Source of the DNA: Panagrolaimus kolymaensis | Taxonomy: Eukaryota; Nematoda; Chromadorea; Rhabditida; Panagrolaimidae | Direction of reading: 5' to 3' | DNA: 64,000 bases | Assembly: GCA_028622995.1 (NCBI GenBank) | Contig: JAJQJQ010000059.1 | Span: forward strand, 1,240,001-1,304,000 | In this document: piece by piece, positions 1 through 14,208 of the stretch | How positions within the stretch are numbered: position 1 is the first letter of the stretch | Layout: the number at the start of each line of letters is the position of its first letter | Notes under the pieces: generated by a model | Database searches by the model: none | Told to the model about the DNA's origin: nothing | Seen by the model: only the letters and a program-made list of their open reading frames with translations | Position numbers and translations under genes: made by a program

Positions 1-3000
1 ACGCTTTTTTTTCTTTTCATCCATTTCTCTTTATTTTCACACTTTTCTAACCTTTCAACAATTTCTTCAGCTCCATAACTTTGATTATTATCATTTAATG
101 ATGGAATTAAAATTTCCACTTCTTCTGGCCTTCCTCTTCCCCGTCGAACACTCAAAGGTAATTGTTGCATTTCTCGAAATGGAGATGCATCATCTCGAGT
201 GGCTGAACTTGAATGTCGTTTAGCTCTGGCGGCTCGTTGTCGAGCTTTTTCATATGCACTTAATGGAGAAATATCTGATGCTCCAATTTCAAATGGTGAA
301 ACACTTTTTCTCTGGGGACCAAGGTTTGGTGAATTACGTTTAGATGAATTTGTTGTGGCTGTTGGAATTTCTAAAAATTTTGATCCAGCTGATTTAGCTG
401 AATTTTTTCGACTCATTGAAGCAGATTGCTTTCGACTTCGACTAAAATAATGAAAAATTTAATTTGAAAAAAATGATTGAAAAAAAAAAGATGTTTACCT
501 TCCAGAATCTCGAGCTGATTGCCAATCGCTATTTGTACCTGAGCGGCTTCGAGATTGCCTAAAATAATAAATAACAAAAGTTTTTTTTTTTTAGAAAAAC
601 AGCATTCATGTTTTTGGAATCAAAAAACTGTGTTTTGAATTCTAATAGCGAAAATTTCTAAACTTTTGTTTGCGGGTTCTTCGCTACCCGTTTTTTTAAA
701 AGTAAAATTTTAATTATGAAAACGCTCGAAAATAGTAATTTTTTGTAAAAAAAAAAAGAAAATGCATTTATAAAAACAAGATTTTTGTAATCCCGAGTCT
801 CATAATAAAAATCTCTAAACTGTCAATTAGGGACTCGAAGTCACAAATTTTTTTGAGTAAAATACATTTATGAATTTTAAATTTAATTTCGGAAAAAAAA
901 TCTTACAGATTTGAAGTGGATTCAGTTAAATCTTGTTCATCGGTGATAAATGAAGAATGATCGTTATCATCCGAAGGACGAGTAACCTCATCCTCGCTTG
1001 CTTCAGAATCCGTAGATAATTCATCTTCTTCAATTTTTTGTTCTGAATCCAATGGATTTGTTGTTGTTACTTCTTCGGAAGGTTCTCTCGGAGCTAAACC
1101 CAATCGTTTTCTAATAATTTTTTCTTTTAATTCATTTTCTGCTTCCCAACCAATACAAATTAAAAATTTATTCCACCATGAAAGTTTCACCGCGGGAATT
1201 ATATCTGCATTTGTTAAACGTTTTTCAATAAGTAATTTTTTTTGTTTTTGTTGATTATTTAAATTATTTTCATCATCATCTGAATTTTCTACTTCATTCA
1301 CGGAACCCAATGAAGGAATAAAGGGATGATGAGGAGTTTTAATGGAATTTTTCGCTGTAAGACCTGGGCCACCCATAATTCGATTTTGTTGTTGTTGTCG
1401 AAGGCGGCGTTTTTCACTCGATGATACCGAAGCCGAAGTATTATTTTCTTCATCCGATGGAAGACTTTCAATTTTTTTGAGCGGAGAAATGGATTTACTT
1501 TTATCTTTTTTGGGTGAAGATTTATGAAAGACGATGGGTGGAACTTGATTGCTTCCCCGCCTACGGCGTCCAGCAAGTTCAAAGATTTTTTTCTTTTCTT
1601 CTGTTCGCTCCTGCAAAAATTATTATTATAGAAAATAGTTTAAAAAAAGAAAGGTAAATTTACGATAAATTTCGGATTAAAAAAGCACAAAAAAATTTAT
1701 TTATCAAAGTTTTTTATAAAAAAAAACAAACAAATAATTAAAAAAAATAAACTTACGTGAACGAGTTGTTTAGTTAAATCATGATTGGCTTGACGAAGGC
1801 CCGAAACAAATGTAAGTAAAAAATAAATTACGAGGCTAAAAATAAAATAAAACAAAATAAATAAAGGTTTTTTCAAAAATATTTTATAGCAGTTGTTTAT
1901 GTTTTTTATTGAACAAAAAAAAAAATTGAGGAGGTGTAATAAATTAAAAATAAATGGATTTTTCTGTGACATTGGGTCATTAATTTAAAAAAGTGTATTT
2001 TCTGTTATACATACTAAACTTTTAAACACACAAATTTTTTAACTTCCGCGTGAATTAATTTGTGTTTTGAGAAGAAAATTTTTAATCTTCAGAAGTTTTA
2101 TGAATTAATTTTTGTAAAGTAAAATATTAGGATTTTCAAAAAAAAACACTCTTTTTTTCTTTCTTTTTTGCTTTTTTTTTGATTTTTTTAAATGCATTTT
2201 TGTGTATCGCCTCGATTATATTTCTATTTTTGCAAGACTCATGTTTGATAATCAGAAAAACTTTAAAATTTACAAAAATATATTTTTTTTGATTTTTAAA
2301 ATAAAAAAATTCATTCTTTATTTGTTTCTTGAATTAATTAATTAAAAATACGTTCGAGTCTCGGACCGAGACTCTCGGTGCGATCTTTTTTTTTCTTTTT
2401 TCGCTGTGAGAGTTAAAATAATTTAGCGATGATGATAACTTACATTAATAAAATAAACAATGGAATTACAATACCAGGGGAAATAACCATTCCCAATGCA
2501 TCGACAACAGGTTTGGGTAAATTATTTTTCACGACATCTTCCAAAATTTCATAAAATGTTTGTCGATTTGAAAATGGCCCACATGCCTTTGAAGGGCGTT
2601 GAGAAGCCATAACATATCCAAATGGAATAGTTGAAACAAAAAGCATAAAAAGTAATAATAATAAATAAAAATTTGATGATCGTGATGCACGAAAGATTTG
2701 TCGTGAAGGCATATTACAAGTCATTACAGCCCATCCACGAATATACATCATAATTATAAGTTTTATATTATTTATCATTGGTAACATAGGAACAAAAAAT
2801 ACTCCCAACCACATGAGAGATTGATTATTAACTAAATGTAAAACATTTTCAGCAACTTTAAATTCACCATATTCAGGCTATAATAAAAAGTTTGGGAGAA
2901 TTATAAATAATTTTTTAGAATCAATTTTTTATTTGATTTAAATTTAATTTTTTTGCAAAGCTTAATTAACAAAATTAAATAAAGATAAATTTCTAAAAAT

Positions 3001-6000
3001 AATTATGAAAGAAATTTTTATTAAAAAGGTGTAAAATTATGCAATATTTTTTTGTGAGGATAAATCGCAAATTTTTAAAACCTTAGGTTTTTATGCAAAA
3101 AATTTTTGTTTCAAAAGCCAAAAAAATTTGTTTATTTGATATCAAAAAACCCAAACCTTAAAAAATTAAATATTTGATTGATTAAATTTGCCTATTTTTT
3201 GCACTATTTTTTCTAAGCCCAAAATTAATTTTTTTTAATTATCCGAAGGCATTTAAAATTGCAAATTATTCCTTCTTTTTTTTGCGAATTATTTGCTTAA
3301 TTTTAAAAAATTAGATACACAACTAACTTTTTTCTTTTATTTTATTTTAAAACCTCCTAATATTTGAGAAACTAATTTTGATTCTTCGAAAAATTTTAAA
3401 AATCCAACTTCTGTAGTTTTAAAAATTTTTTTTGAAGTGTCAAAACTTACAAAAGTTTTTTCCATATTCCAAAACCACCATGGATTTAAATAACGAACAA
3501 ATAAACCTCTTAAAAAATCAATGAATATTACTGCCACCACAGTAATTACCAAATCGGTGGTAATTAATTTAGCTATTTCTTGCCCAATTAAAGTTTCCCA
3601 ACATAAATCATCATAATATTCAGCTTGATGGCTTTGAGAATAATAACTGGCTGCGGTGGGTTTGCCAGTGAAATTTAATTCTATTGGCCCCGGAGTGGTT
3701 CTGGCTGGTCCTGGAGACCAATCACTGCTTGGCCCAAGTGGGCGACTTTCATAAACCGTTCCATTTCCATTATCAACGGTTTTCTTTCCAATCAATACGA
3801 TGGCTTTGGGATTGGAAACGGAAATATCTATTGGGCCATAATGTGGATATACCTGAAAATTATTAGAGAGAAATTTTTATGCGATCAAGACTTTTTTTTC
3901 TTCGAATGATGTCCAAAAAAATGAAAATATGTAATAAATAAAATTTTTGCTTTCAGAAAATCTATTAATTTTACCGAATTTTTATCTAACCTTCAAATTA
4001 AAAATATTAGGTATAAATTTTTTTAATGAATCATGAAACGAAATTACTAACTATTTTTTTTCTTCTGTTTTTCGTTTCGAGACTCAAAACTCTTTTTTTA
4101 AATTTTTTTAAGAGTAAATAACTCTTTATAATTTTTTGCTTACTGTGGTCCAAATAGTTGGAATTGGAGTTGTCGTCGGCGATGAAGTAGTTGTCGTGGC
4201 AGCCGTGGGTGGTGTAGTTATTGGTGGTGGCACATATGGATTTTGTCTATTTTGATATTGCTGTTGCTGCTGCTGATATGGTAATTGTGGTTGTGGAGGA
4301 GGAGGAGGAATGGGAAATCTTGAATAATAATTTGTTCGATTAAATCTATTATCATATGGCAAAGTCGTAATATCATATGGATAAATTTGTCGAGGATTTC
4401 GTTGACCTTGAATATAATATTCATTCGCTTGAAGATTGTTCTTTTGCCCTGGAGCAAGGTTTTCAAAGAATATTGGTTTCGGTGGAGAACCCATTTCAGT
4501 TTCCAATTTTCGCAACATCAAAAATAGGGATAAAATGAGAGTAAAATGATTCAATGAAAATAAAACCAAAACTCTGAAAATGGAAAAATTAAAAAAATTA
4601 TTTTTAAAAGAATTTTTAATTTAGGTTTTTAAAAATAAAAAAATGCAGGATTTTTAGCTATCAATAAGTTTCGAAACGAAAAAGCTTACATTATACTTTT
4701 TTTTAATTTTGGAATTAATAAATTTTTAGTTTAAAGTTTTCTTGAAAATTTGCATTTTTCCATTCAAAAAATATTAAAAATTGTAAAAGTTTTAGATTTC
4801 TTTAGTTATTTAATTTTTGACGATTCTTTGCTTTGGGATCTCTTTAAAAAAATAAAAAAATACAATATTAATATTCCAAAAAATTAATTTTTCATTCTTT
4901 TTTTCAAACCAACCTTCCAAGTTGAACTTTCAAAGCCGTTCGAGGATGATAATTTTCCAGTAATTTTCCAATGATTTCAAAAAAATTTGGAAATGCTAAA
5001 GTAATTACAGAAATGGTAATTGCTAAAGCATTTTGTCTGATGAAACTATCCTTTTCTGTTAATTGAGACGAAGCTTTAATGGCCCAACCAGAAAGAACCA
5101 ATAAAAATAAAACTATTATATTTGCTGAAACTCGTCCCAAAATGGTTAAACATTTTATTTTTGATGCCAATTTTTCTTTATATTCGCTTATTGATTCCTA
5201 AAAAAAATACTTTGTATTAATAATTTTTTTGTTTTGGCACGAAAAAAAATATTTTCGTGGTGAAATAAAAGAAAAAATGGGTTACCCGCATTTTGATTAC
5301 ATTCGCCATATATAAATTACTGGAAGTTTCTGGATTACCGATAGTAAAATCCCATCCAGTGAAAGCTTTCCAACTAAAAACATATTGCTCCGTTTTACCA
5401 CTTGCAAGTTTACTCTTTCGTGCATTTGATGCCATTCTGAAAATTTAAAAACATAGTGTTTTTTTTTTATTAAATTTTGACTCACAAAAATTTAAAATGA
5501 ATGAACAAAGTTAATGGTTTCGTTAAGAAAGTTTTTAAAGTTTTTTTAAAAGATTTTTTGTTTTAAATCAAAAATTTAAAAAAAATTTGGGAATATTTTT
5601 TCATTCACAGTTGGGAAACTATTCTTATTTCTTTTTCGTTTTAAAAAACTAATTTTAAAATGCCTGGTTATTAAAATTAATGTTTTCGAGGTCTTTTTAA
5701 GCCTTCAAAATTCCGAAACGAAATTTAAAAAATTACGCTAATTCTTCGCAAATTTCAACTAACAAAATTCCTTACTTCCGTAAAATTGCAATAAAATAAA
5801 AAGATAATAATGCAACATTAACAACAAAATAAGCGATAGGTAAATTATAATTAATTGTATCACCCGAATATGGTTTAGAACTATAAAAACCATAAAAAAT
5901 ATATGAATATTGTGCAAGGCCACCAAAATCTAATATAGTATTTAATTCACCCGAATGTTTTCGAATGGATTCCGGCATTTCTTTAAAACTTTTTGTTTCA

Positions 6001-8285
6001 TTATATCTTTGAACGTCATTTCGATTATCGGCCAACCATTCGGGCGTAACAATAAACATCATAATTATTATTGATACTAATATATCCAAACCCAATACCC
6101 ATCGATGAAAAACAAAATATGATGAAACTACGGAGCCAAAATGGCCTAAAAATAATTAATGATAGTAACAAAATTTTGACAATTATTTACTATTTTGTGG
6201 TACTATAGAATTTCTTTGCGAGACCGGAAAATAAAAAAGGTCTGGAAAACTCAAAAAAACTGTAATTTTATTTTTTAAATTCTTTTAATAGCAAAAATTC
6301 ATTTTTATTTAAAATTCTCAAAAAAAGAGATTCTTGGTGTCTCGTAACGAATTTTGAAAAAATTATTTATTTATGTATAAAACTCACTTTCAATTTGTCG
6401 AATTTTAGATTCCCATGGAATTAAATATAATTTAAAATTTGTAAACCATCGACTAACAAGTTTAAGACGCTTTTGAATTTCTTGAGAATATAAATGATAT
6501 TTAGAAACTCGAGCTTCTTGCCGCTGTAAATGCCTTCTCGCAACTTTTAATGTTCGTCGTTTACGTTTCATATTCCATGGTTGACAACGAAGTTTACCAA
6601 TGATTTCTTTTTTTTGTCTAATGGCAGCCAAAAGTTTATCTTTTGAAACATGCTTTTGGCCATCTTCATCTTCGCTGTTTAAATCTCTAAAAAAATATAT
6701 ATAAGGGTTTTTGAATAATTTTTTTGTTTTAAATTCAAAGTTTATGTTTCGATTTTTAATTATTCTAATCTCCAAAAATAAAGCTTTTCTGTATTTGTAA
6801 AAAAAAAATATTTTTCGCTATAAAATTTTTAAAAGATAGTAATCAAAATTTTTTGAATATATTGCTAATTTTTAGTTACCATCATTCAATTTTTTAATCA
6901 ATAATTTTTTTGTTTGTCAAAAATTTTTACGTCATATTTTTTCTTCTCTCAAATCTCTGCAATGAATGTTTTTCATAAGTGATGATGACAATTGATGAAC
7001 AAAAATCTCTAATCTTATTTTATTTTTTCTTTTCAAATCATTCCTCTTTTTTTGAGTGATGAAAAAAATATAAAATGAAAGTGACCAATTGTCAAAAATA
7101 TTGATATGTCTGTTGCTAATATCAATCAATGACGGGAGAAAAACAAAAAAAAAATCAAAGTTAAAGAATCTTTTATTTTTTTGCAAAATTTGTTTTAAAA
7201 AAATTTCGTAATAAATTCTAGGTTTTTAATTATTTTTTTATTAAACCTTTTAAAATTAAAAAGATAAAAACATGAAATTTTTTTAGGCATTTTTAGTTTT
7301 CCACCGAAAGTTTTTTTAATGATAGCAAATTCATTTACTTTTTTTTGATTCCCATTAAAACTAATTACAATCACACTAAAAAAATCATTTGCCATTTATC
7401 AAACAGTTTTTTTTATATCCAAAAATATCTCAAAAAATCAGTCTCGAGCTTAGATAAAAAATAAAGAAAAAATTGTTGATTAAAAAAGATTTATTGTTTC
7501 TAACAACAAAAAACAAAAAAAATTCTGGTTTTTTTTTTGAAAAAAAAAAGAGTGAATGTTTTTGTAGGATATTAAATTTCCAAAAAAGTTTCAAGAAAAA
7601 ATATAACTAAAAATCAATAAAAGACGGAAGAAATTCGATCTGAGTTTTTTTTTGACACTTTTAAAAGTTGAAACAAAAAATGCAAAGAATTTGGAAAAAA
7701 ATTCTGCAGTTTAAATTTTTAAATTTGAAACTTCGGGTAAAACTTTTTTTGGAGGAGGCTCTGTGTCATAGAACAAAAAATCCGGGAGATGCCATCATTT
7801 AAAAAAACTTACTCCGCAAACATTCCCCTGGAAGAATATCGTCCACTTGTACGTCGACCGAAGCTGCTGGATCGACGAAAAAGAGCGAATAAATCCACCA
7901 AAACTGATGACCTCCTTGAAAGTCTCGCCGTGGAACTTTCCTCTTCGCTTGATTCAAAAACCGATGAAGATGTTGCATGTCCATCGTCATCATCATCATT
8001 ATCTCCTCCTCCACCGCCACCAATACTTTTAATTGCAGCGGCGGAAGATTTTTTCTTTTTCTTTATCGTAGATTTTTTTTTCTTTGGAATCCCACCACTT
8101 CGAGCCATTGCTCCTAATTTATCAGATCGACTAGTTCTGGATGCTTCAAGATCCGAGGCACCAGCTCCAGAAGGGCGATAATCATTTTCTTCATCTTCAT
8201 CATCATCATCCGAATGATTATTATTATGGGGATTTGGACCACTTTCACTTAAATATCTACGAAATCGACGCAAATAATTCTTCAT
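1..8285 (-). CDS. tmc: Transmembrane channel-like (TMC) protein, C-terminal end beyond window
   Basis: TMC proteins are multi-pass membrane proteins that form or regulate mechanically gated channels in sensory cells. Twelve exons keep phase: 7813-8285, 6388-6686, 5776-6145, 5286-5436, 4914-5197, 4144-4573, 3451-3852, 2444-2877, 1757-1835, 907-1610, 499-558 and 1-441, still open at the left edge (about 1375 codons; C. elegans TMC-1 and TMC-2 are about 1200-1300 residues). Family hallmarks seen: an acidic/basic N-terminus, [12 protein letters not shown] near residue 257, KYVFSWK-like and GNPETS motifs in exon 4, the TMC signature CWETLIGQE near residue 753, [19 protein letters not shown] opening exon 8, and [14 protein letters not shown] after the last membrane segment. 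Hydrophobic segments are spread over exons 3-9. Between membrane segments, exon 6 carries a Pro/Gln/Thr-rich insert with a six-Gln run near residue 626. The long C-terminus is acidic, then Arg/Ser-rich. Start chosen at ATG 8285, the first Met of an acidic Ser-rich exon. TMC-1 versus TMC-2 was not resolved. Confidence 0.95.
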
Positions 8286-11200
8286 TTGATTTCATTAATA
8301 AAGTTAGTTTGTTTTTTGAAAGTAGTAAGTAAAAATTAAGGAATGTTGTGTGTGTGGCAAAGGAAAGAAGAAAAAGAATATACGAAAGACTGAAAAATGA
8401 AACTTTAAAAAGCTTAAATTATTTTTCTTGGACATAAAACACGCGAAAAAAATGGAACAAAAGAAAGTTAAAAATTAATTTATAAAAGATAATTAATAAT
8501 TTTTCAAAGACAAAAATAATAATAACAAATTTGCATATTTACAATTTTTCGTTATAAACCTTTTAAACTTTTTAACTTACAAGCTTTTTTAATTCTTTGC
8601 TACCGAAAAAACATTGTTTTTTGTCTTTGGACTAAAGAATCTAATAAAATTTAACAAAACAAAGAGAGATAGTCACAAACTGGCACGAATAGAATTTAGA
8701 ATCAGATTAAAATTGCATTTAAAAATTAAAGAACCAAAGAAGTAAAAGAAAAAAACCGAAGCAGTAAGTAAACGAATTTCGATCGCCACCACCTGAAAAA
8801 AGAAAAAAAAGAATGCAATTTTTTAACTAAAACCCAAAGGCAACTTTTATTTGGAGTCAAAGTGTATTTTTTGTTATTCGAAATAGTCTCAAAAAATAAA
8901 ATTCAGAAAAAGAAAAAAAACAATAAGTAAACTATAAAATGTCGAGGGACGACGACAAAAGCATCCGAATAAAAACTTTTTTCTTTTTCTTTTTATTTTA
9001 TATTTTTATTAGGATAAACTTGATCAATGACAAAAAAATAAAATAATAAAATCAAAGCAATGAGATTGAGACTCTCTCACCTTGGCTTGAGTCTTGCTTG
9101 CTTATTCCATTGTTTCTCCGCCATTGTCGCCTGCTTTTTTCCAATGCTATTTTATTTTCTTGATTGTTGTGTGGCGGTGGTGGTGTTGGTGGATTGGCAA
9201 AAAAAAAGAAAAGAAAAAAAGAAATGAAACAAAAAAAAAGTTGGATGATTTCTTTATTTTTGAAACAGGCGTTTGAGAAGAAGAAAAAAATGAATTAAGA
9301 ATGAAGCCATTTTTTCTTTCTTTTTTTCTCATCGTTCGTTGATAATAAAAAAAAGTAAAAAAACTAAACTAAACTATTTTTTAAGCTTAATTAAAACTAA
9401 AACAAAAAAAAATATTTTTGCAAAAAAAAAGTTTGAGAGTTTGATGGACATCTGCCAAATATTTAGGTGACACAATTTTGATTGGTCAGTTTTTAGTAAG
9501 TTAGTTTTCAAAGTGAAAATAAAGAAGAAAAAGGTGAAAAATTACTTTAAAACTTTTTTTCTAAGGCGCGGCGTTTTGATTTATTAATAAACGGAAGCTG
9601 CTGTCTCTAATATTTTGAAATATTATTTTTAGAAAAAATTTATTCAAGCAATAAAGAAAAAAATATAAATGCTTTTGCTTTCAGCAAAAATAAAATATAA
9701 TTTTTATAAAAAAAATCAGAAGTTGAAACTTTGTTATCAAAATTTTAATAATTATCTTCTCAAATTCAAAAAAAAAAACAAAGTGACAACAAGAAGGCGA
9801 AAGCCAAGAAGAAGAAAAAAACACTCGTTGTATCAAAAAAACCTTTACGTTTACAAAAACCAAACACGATGATATCCGCCAACGACAACCAAAAGGAATG
9901 AGTAAAAAAAATTGATTCCAACCAGAAGAAAAAAAGCTAAAATTAAGTTTTTCAAATCCAACAACATGAAGAAAAAAACACGAAAAAAAAAGATGTCAAA
10001 TAAGTCATCAATAAAAAAATAAAATTTAGCTTGCTTACATTATTTTTTGTCTTGTCGATTAGCTGCGTCCCCGACGACGCCGACGACAATCGAAAATGAA
10101 AATAACATTGATAATGATGATGATGAGAGAGAAAAAAAAAATGCAAGTAATCAAGCAAGCAAGCAAAAAAAATCAAAGAAAAAAAATCAAAAATGCCAAT
10201 GTTGTTAACAACGAACGAACGAGATAGAAGGAGGAAAGAAAAAGAGATAAACGTCAATTAATCAAGAAAAAATGAAGGTAGTCAAGCAGCGGCAGCAACA
10301 ACGAATGCGAAAATAAAAAATCTATATATCGTGGATAACAAACACATAAGCAAACTCAAGCTTGAAAAGATAGGCGAAAAAAATAAATAACTCAAGCAAA
10401 AAAAAGTACAATGTCAAATAAAAAATTTGTTTAAGAAAAGAACACGGGCTTCATCGATTTTGATAATGGTTGGCTGCTGATTGGCGGCTAACGTTTGAAT
10501 TAAAGAGAAAAAAATTTCTTTTTGATAAAAACTTTAATCAAAAACTTGAAAGAAGAAAATAAATAGGGTAAAGATTTTTTTTCTTGAAGCATTTGCAAAT
10601 TACAGAAAGGTTTGGAAATTGGTTTAAAAAACAAAGTTAAATGTAGTGGACTTTCAAGATGTGACCTTTCATTAAAAAAAGTTCATCAAGAAAACAGAAG
10701 TGTCTGTAATGAAAATCGAAAAAAATAGGCATCAGAAAACAAACAGCTAATCTCCATAGAAAAAAAAATCTCCATAGAAGCCTTTGTCTTTTCTTTCCTC
10801 AATAAATCTCAAAAACTTGCCAACAAAAAAAATTCAAATTTCAGTCATCAAATTATTCAATCAAATAACAAACTTAAAAATAAAGAGAGCCATTTGGATG
10901 ATTAATGATCATTTAAAATCCTTAAAACCCTTTTTTTATAAATAATCAAAAAAAAGTTAGTTAGTTAGTCAAGTTAGTGTCCATTTTAAATGAAAAGCAA
11001 AAACCTTTTTAAATTCCACACAACTTTTAGATATTCCAAAGAAATGAAAGTTGAAGAAGAAAGTCTTTCATTCTTTCTTTGTTTTTGCCAAAAAGTGTTT
11101 TCGCACAACACAAAAATTTTTTTTAATAAAAAGGCGTTGAACTGATTGATTGACGACAATGGAGAGATAGAGAGATACCTCACTTGCACCTCTCTTTTTA

Positions 11201-11565
11201 TTTTTTTGCGCCGGTGCTGCTGTTGGCGAAATTATTTTATTTTTATAACCGCAAAAATCTCAATTGACCTTTTTCTCTTACTTCCATCTTTTTCTCCTTT
11301 CGTTTTTGCTGTCGTCAAAGATGGCGACTTTACAACCTCAGCAGCATTGTCACCATTCTTCACTCCCTTAATGCCTTAAGCTATCTGCCTGCAGCTGTAT
11401 ATAGTAAGATTAAACAACAAGAATAAGCATATCAAAAACATAAACGACTTTTATTATTCCAATAACAAAATTATAGTTTAATTTTTCAAACAACAAAAAG
11501 TAAATAAACAATGAAAAAAGAGAAAATAATATCACACCGAGTCTTTCTTACAAGATAATAAAAAT
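8286..11565. other. Intergenic, no gene seen (upstream of TMC)
   Basis: This 3.3-kb AT-rich stretch lies between the TMC start and the eIF2A stop. It is full of A and T homopolymers and short purine-rich runs. The open frames in it are short, low in complexity and have no splice-consistent neighbours, so none was accepted. It holds the TMC promoter region by position only; no TATA box or other element could be assigned. A possible eIF2A poly(A) signal (AATAAA on the minus strand) lies at 11450-11455, about 110 bp past that gene's stop. Confidence 0.6.
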
Positions 11566-13627
11566 TTAAGTTGATGATGGTTTCAACTTTTCCTTTTCTT
11601 CCAAGAGTTCTTGTTCACGTTCAAGTTTATCAAGCTGATTCTTTTCCAATTTGTCACCACGTTGTTGCTTAATTTTGAGTTTCTGAATATCGCGAAGTTG
11701 TGTAACAATCTTCTTAATCTTCTTTTCATTTTCACTTACAGCTGAAGAAGAAACCACAGTGCCAGCAGCTTTAAGAGATCCATCGATTGCACCTAAAAGT
11801 AAAGCAAGTATAAGTTGAGAAAACAATGCAAAAAATTGCTTACCTTCTTTTCTCATATGCGGTGGAATATAAGCAGCAGCTTTCTTAACAGAACCAGCAG
11901 CAACTTCAACTTCACCATCGCCATTCATAACTTTGAACTTTAAACCAGTTTGGAGTTTATCTTCTTTGGTCACAGAAACAGGATTAAACTTCATGTTAAC
12001 AGCTTCAGGTACAGGTTTCCACATAATTTGCCATAATTCATATTTTGTTGTTGGAGCATATTCGAACAAAAGTTTACCAGTGTAGTGCCATAGACGATAT
12101 CGGTTATCAACACGCATACGAGGAGCAGTAGTGGCAGTATAAAAATGTTGACCATCACCAGAAAATTGAAGATGTGTTGTATTTTCCACTTCAATCTTAT
12201 TGACTTCTTCTTGATCAACAAAGTTCCAGATTTGAATCTTTCCAGCTGTTAATGAGCCAAAACCACAAGTAATAAGCAGATTTCCTTGGATGTTGAAATG
12301 AACTTCATTACGATGTCCTTCTCCAAGGTTCCAAATAGAGTTGCCCAAATGATTGTAAACAGCTACTTTGGCCGGCATGAAACCATAACAAACAGCGAAA
12401 TGACTTCCAGTAGGACTCCATTTAACATCGTGAACTGAACCTTCTTTATCAAATAGAACACGAGCTTTTTCCCCATTTGATTGTAAAACTTGAAGAAATG
12501 ATTGACCATAATACGATTTACCAGATTTATCAACATCAACACTAGCAAGTGCAAGTAAAGTAGTACCTAAAACAACAATAAGCATTAATGGTCACTTCGT
12601 CAACAAAAAAGATTACCTTTCGAGTTCCATGACATGTTTATCTTATCACAATTCATAAAAGTGACAGACGTTGATGAAGTCATCTCTTTGTTAATACGTC
12701 GAAGTTCAACGCGTGCAGTACCACCATTCTTTGAAGGAACAAAAGCAGCAAAAAAGTGATCAGATTGATGAGGACTGACAGAGATAGCACTGACTTCAGG
12801 GATAACATTCTTGAATTTGCTCTTTTCTAAAAAAGTAAATCATTATTCATTCCGAAAAACTTCAAAGTAACTTACCCATGTTACCATCTTCAAATGCTAA
12901 TACTTCTGAACCAATTATTTGAACCATATATTTTTCATCATATGTCCATTGTGGAAGATCTTCTCGTCGTTTACCAATGATGGTCTTCAAGTGCTTCTTT
13001 TCAGCAACGGAGTAAAAGTTGATGTTGGGCTTCGGTGTTTTAATCGTACCATCATCTCCTCGTCGACGACCATAAACGCAGTACATTTCCCAAGAAACAA
13101 AGTACGTATCTTTTGGAGAGAACACGATCATAGTAGGCTTCGGTGCAGGATACTTGATAACTTCTTCACCAGTTTCAGTATCAATGAGATATGTTCTGAA
13201 AATAAGAAAGTTAGTAAGATAGAAAGGTATGTAAAGCAATAGGTGGAGAATCAATAATAAGATAAGTGACAAGCTTCATAGCCATCTTGCGACTGCATTT
13301 CATCGATTTATAGCATTGTTATAATGTAAACAGGAAGTAAACTCACTCAAGAGAGTTGCAGAAAGCTAAATAATTTCCATTGTTTGAGTATTGCATAACA
13401 CGAATATCATTTGCAGGATCACTAAAAAGTTCAAATATAGCAAAGGTTTAATGAATATAAGAAAGAAAAACTTACACCACATCAAAGCTATAAAACTGTT
13501 GAGGATTTGAGACACCTTTGTAAAGGTTGATACCTTTTGCACCACGAACTAAAAAAATCTGTTGTTAGTTAAAGATTGAGAATGAAAGTAAAAAAAACAT
13601 ACGAGCAAAGCCATTTCTGTCTTCCAT
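11566..13627 (-). CDS. EIF2A: Eukaryotic translation initiation factor 2A (eIF2A)
   Basis: eIF2A is a cytosolic WD-repeat factor that can deliver initiator tRNA to the 40S ribosome independently of eIF2. Seven exons keep phase and give 550 residues, close to the family length: 13603-13627, 13476-13548, 13347-13421, 12876-13195, 12617-12826, 11844-12566 and 11566-11792. The first exon is only 25 bp (MEDRNGFA). Residues about 10-430 form the beta-propeller, with recognisable stretches such as VKWSPTGSHFAVCYGFMPAK and GNLLITCGFGSLTAGKIQIW. The family motif AAYIPPHMR follows near residue 467, then a Lys/Glu-rich helical tail ending in EEKEKLKPSST. Introns are mostly about 40-70 bp, with one of 151 bp. 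More codons end in C here than in neighbouring genes, which would fit high expression. No frameshift or missing segment was seen. Confidence 0.96.
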
Positions 13628-14208
13628 GTTGAACCTTCTTAATCACCAAATAGACCTTTCACAAAAATAGCTTGAAATAAGCAGCAAAGAAGATGATGGA
13701 TTTGCTGTAAAAAAAAAATGGAAGTTTGAACGATTGATTATGCGATTTTTGCGGATGAAAGAAAGTTTGTTGAAAAAAACTTTGATGAAAATGCAAAACT
13801 AAAAAAACGGCGAAGGAACAAAATTTTTTATGGAAGCATGAATGTGAAAGGAACATGAAAAAGGCATTTAGCCAAGAAAAATGGTGGAGATTTGAAAATT
13901 TTGTGTTGGTTGATTGCTTTTTTTTGTTTGTTTGTTTGAAAGCTAACTTCCAAAGTTTTTCTGAATTCAATGTTGCTAAATAAATTTTTTTTTTTGAATT
14001 TTAAGGATTGCTTAATTTTATTTTATTATTGAATCATTATAAAGTGTTAATTTTATAGTAAAGTTATGATAGGTTTTTTACAAAGTTTTTAAAGCACATG
14101 TTTTTGCGAGGATTAAAAAAAGTTTAAAAAAATAAGCGGACTTTTAAAGATTAACAAAAAGTGAAATTTCAAAATTCAAGTCTAAAGATAGAAATATTTA
14201 GGCGGTCG
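13628..14208. other. Short intergenic spacer
   Basis: A 580-bp AT-rich gap between the eIF2A start and the stop of the upstream same-strand gene. It holds the eIF2A 5' region and the 3' UTR of the HAT/F-box gene. The short hydrophobic frame at 13659-13970 is low complexity and was not accepted. The spacing is wider than the roughly 100 bp usual between genes of a nematode operon. Confidence 0.5.

Noticed and set aside
3337..3450. Continuation of the TMC exon (frame reading [12 protein letters not shown])
   Set aside because: A GTAAGT donor at 3450 joins in phase to the conserved [11 protein letters not shown] at 2877, as in other TMCs; the extra frame is intron.
7789..8181. Plus-strand 130-residue frame
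   Set aside because: Antisense shadow of TMC exon 1; the minus-strand product continues in phase with the conserved gene.
9669..10257. Short frames upstream of TMC
   Set aside because: Low-complexity Lys/Phe-rich translations of A/T runs with no splice context.
13659..13970. 103-residue hydrophobic frame
   Set aside because: Phe/Ser/His-rich translation of AT-rich intergenic DNA; no domain and no neighbouring exons.
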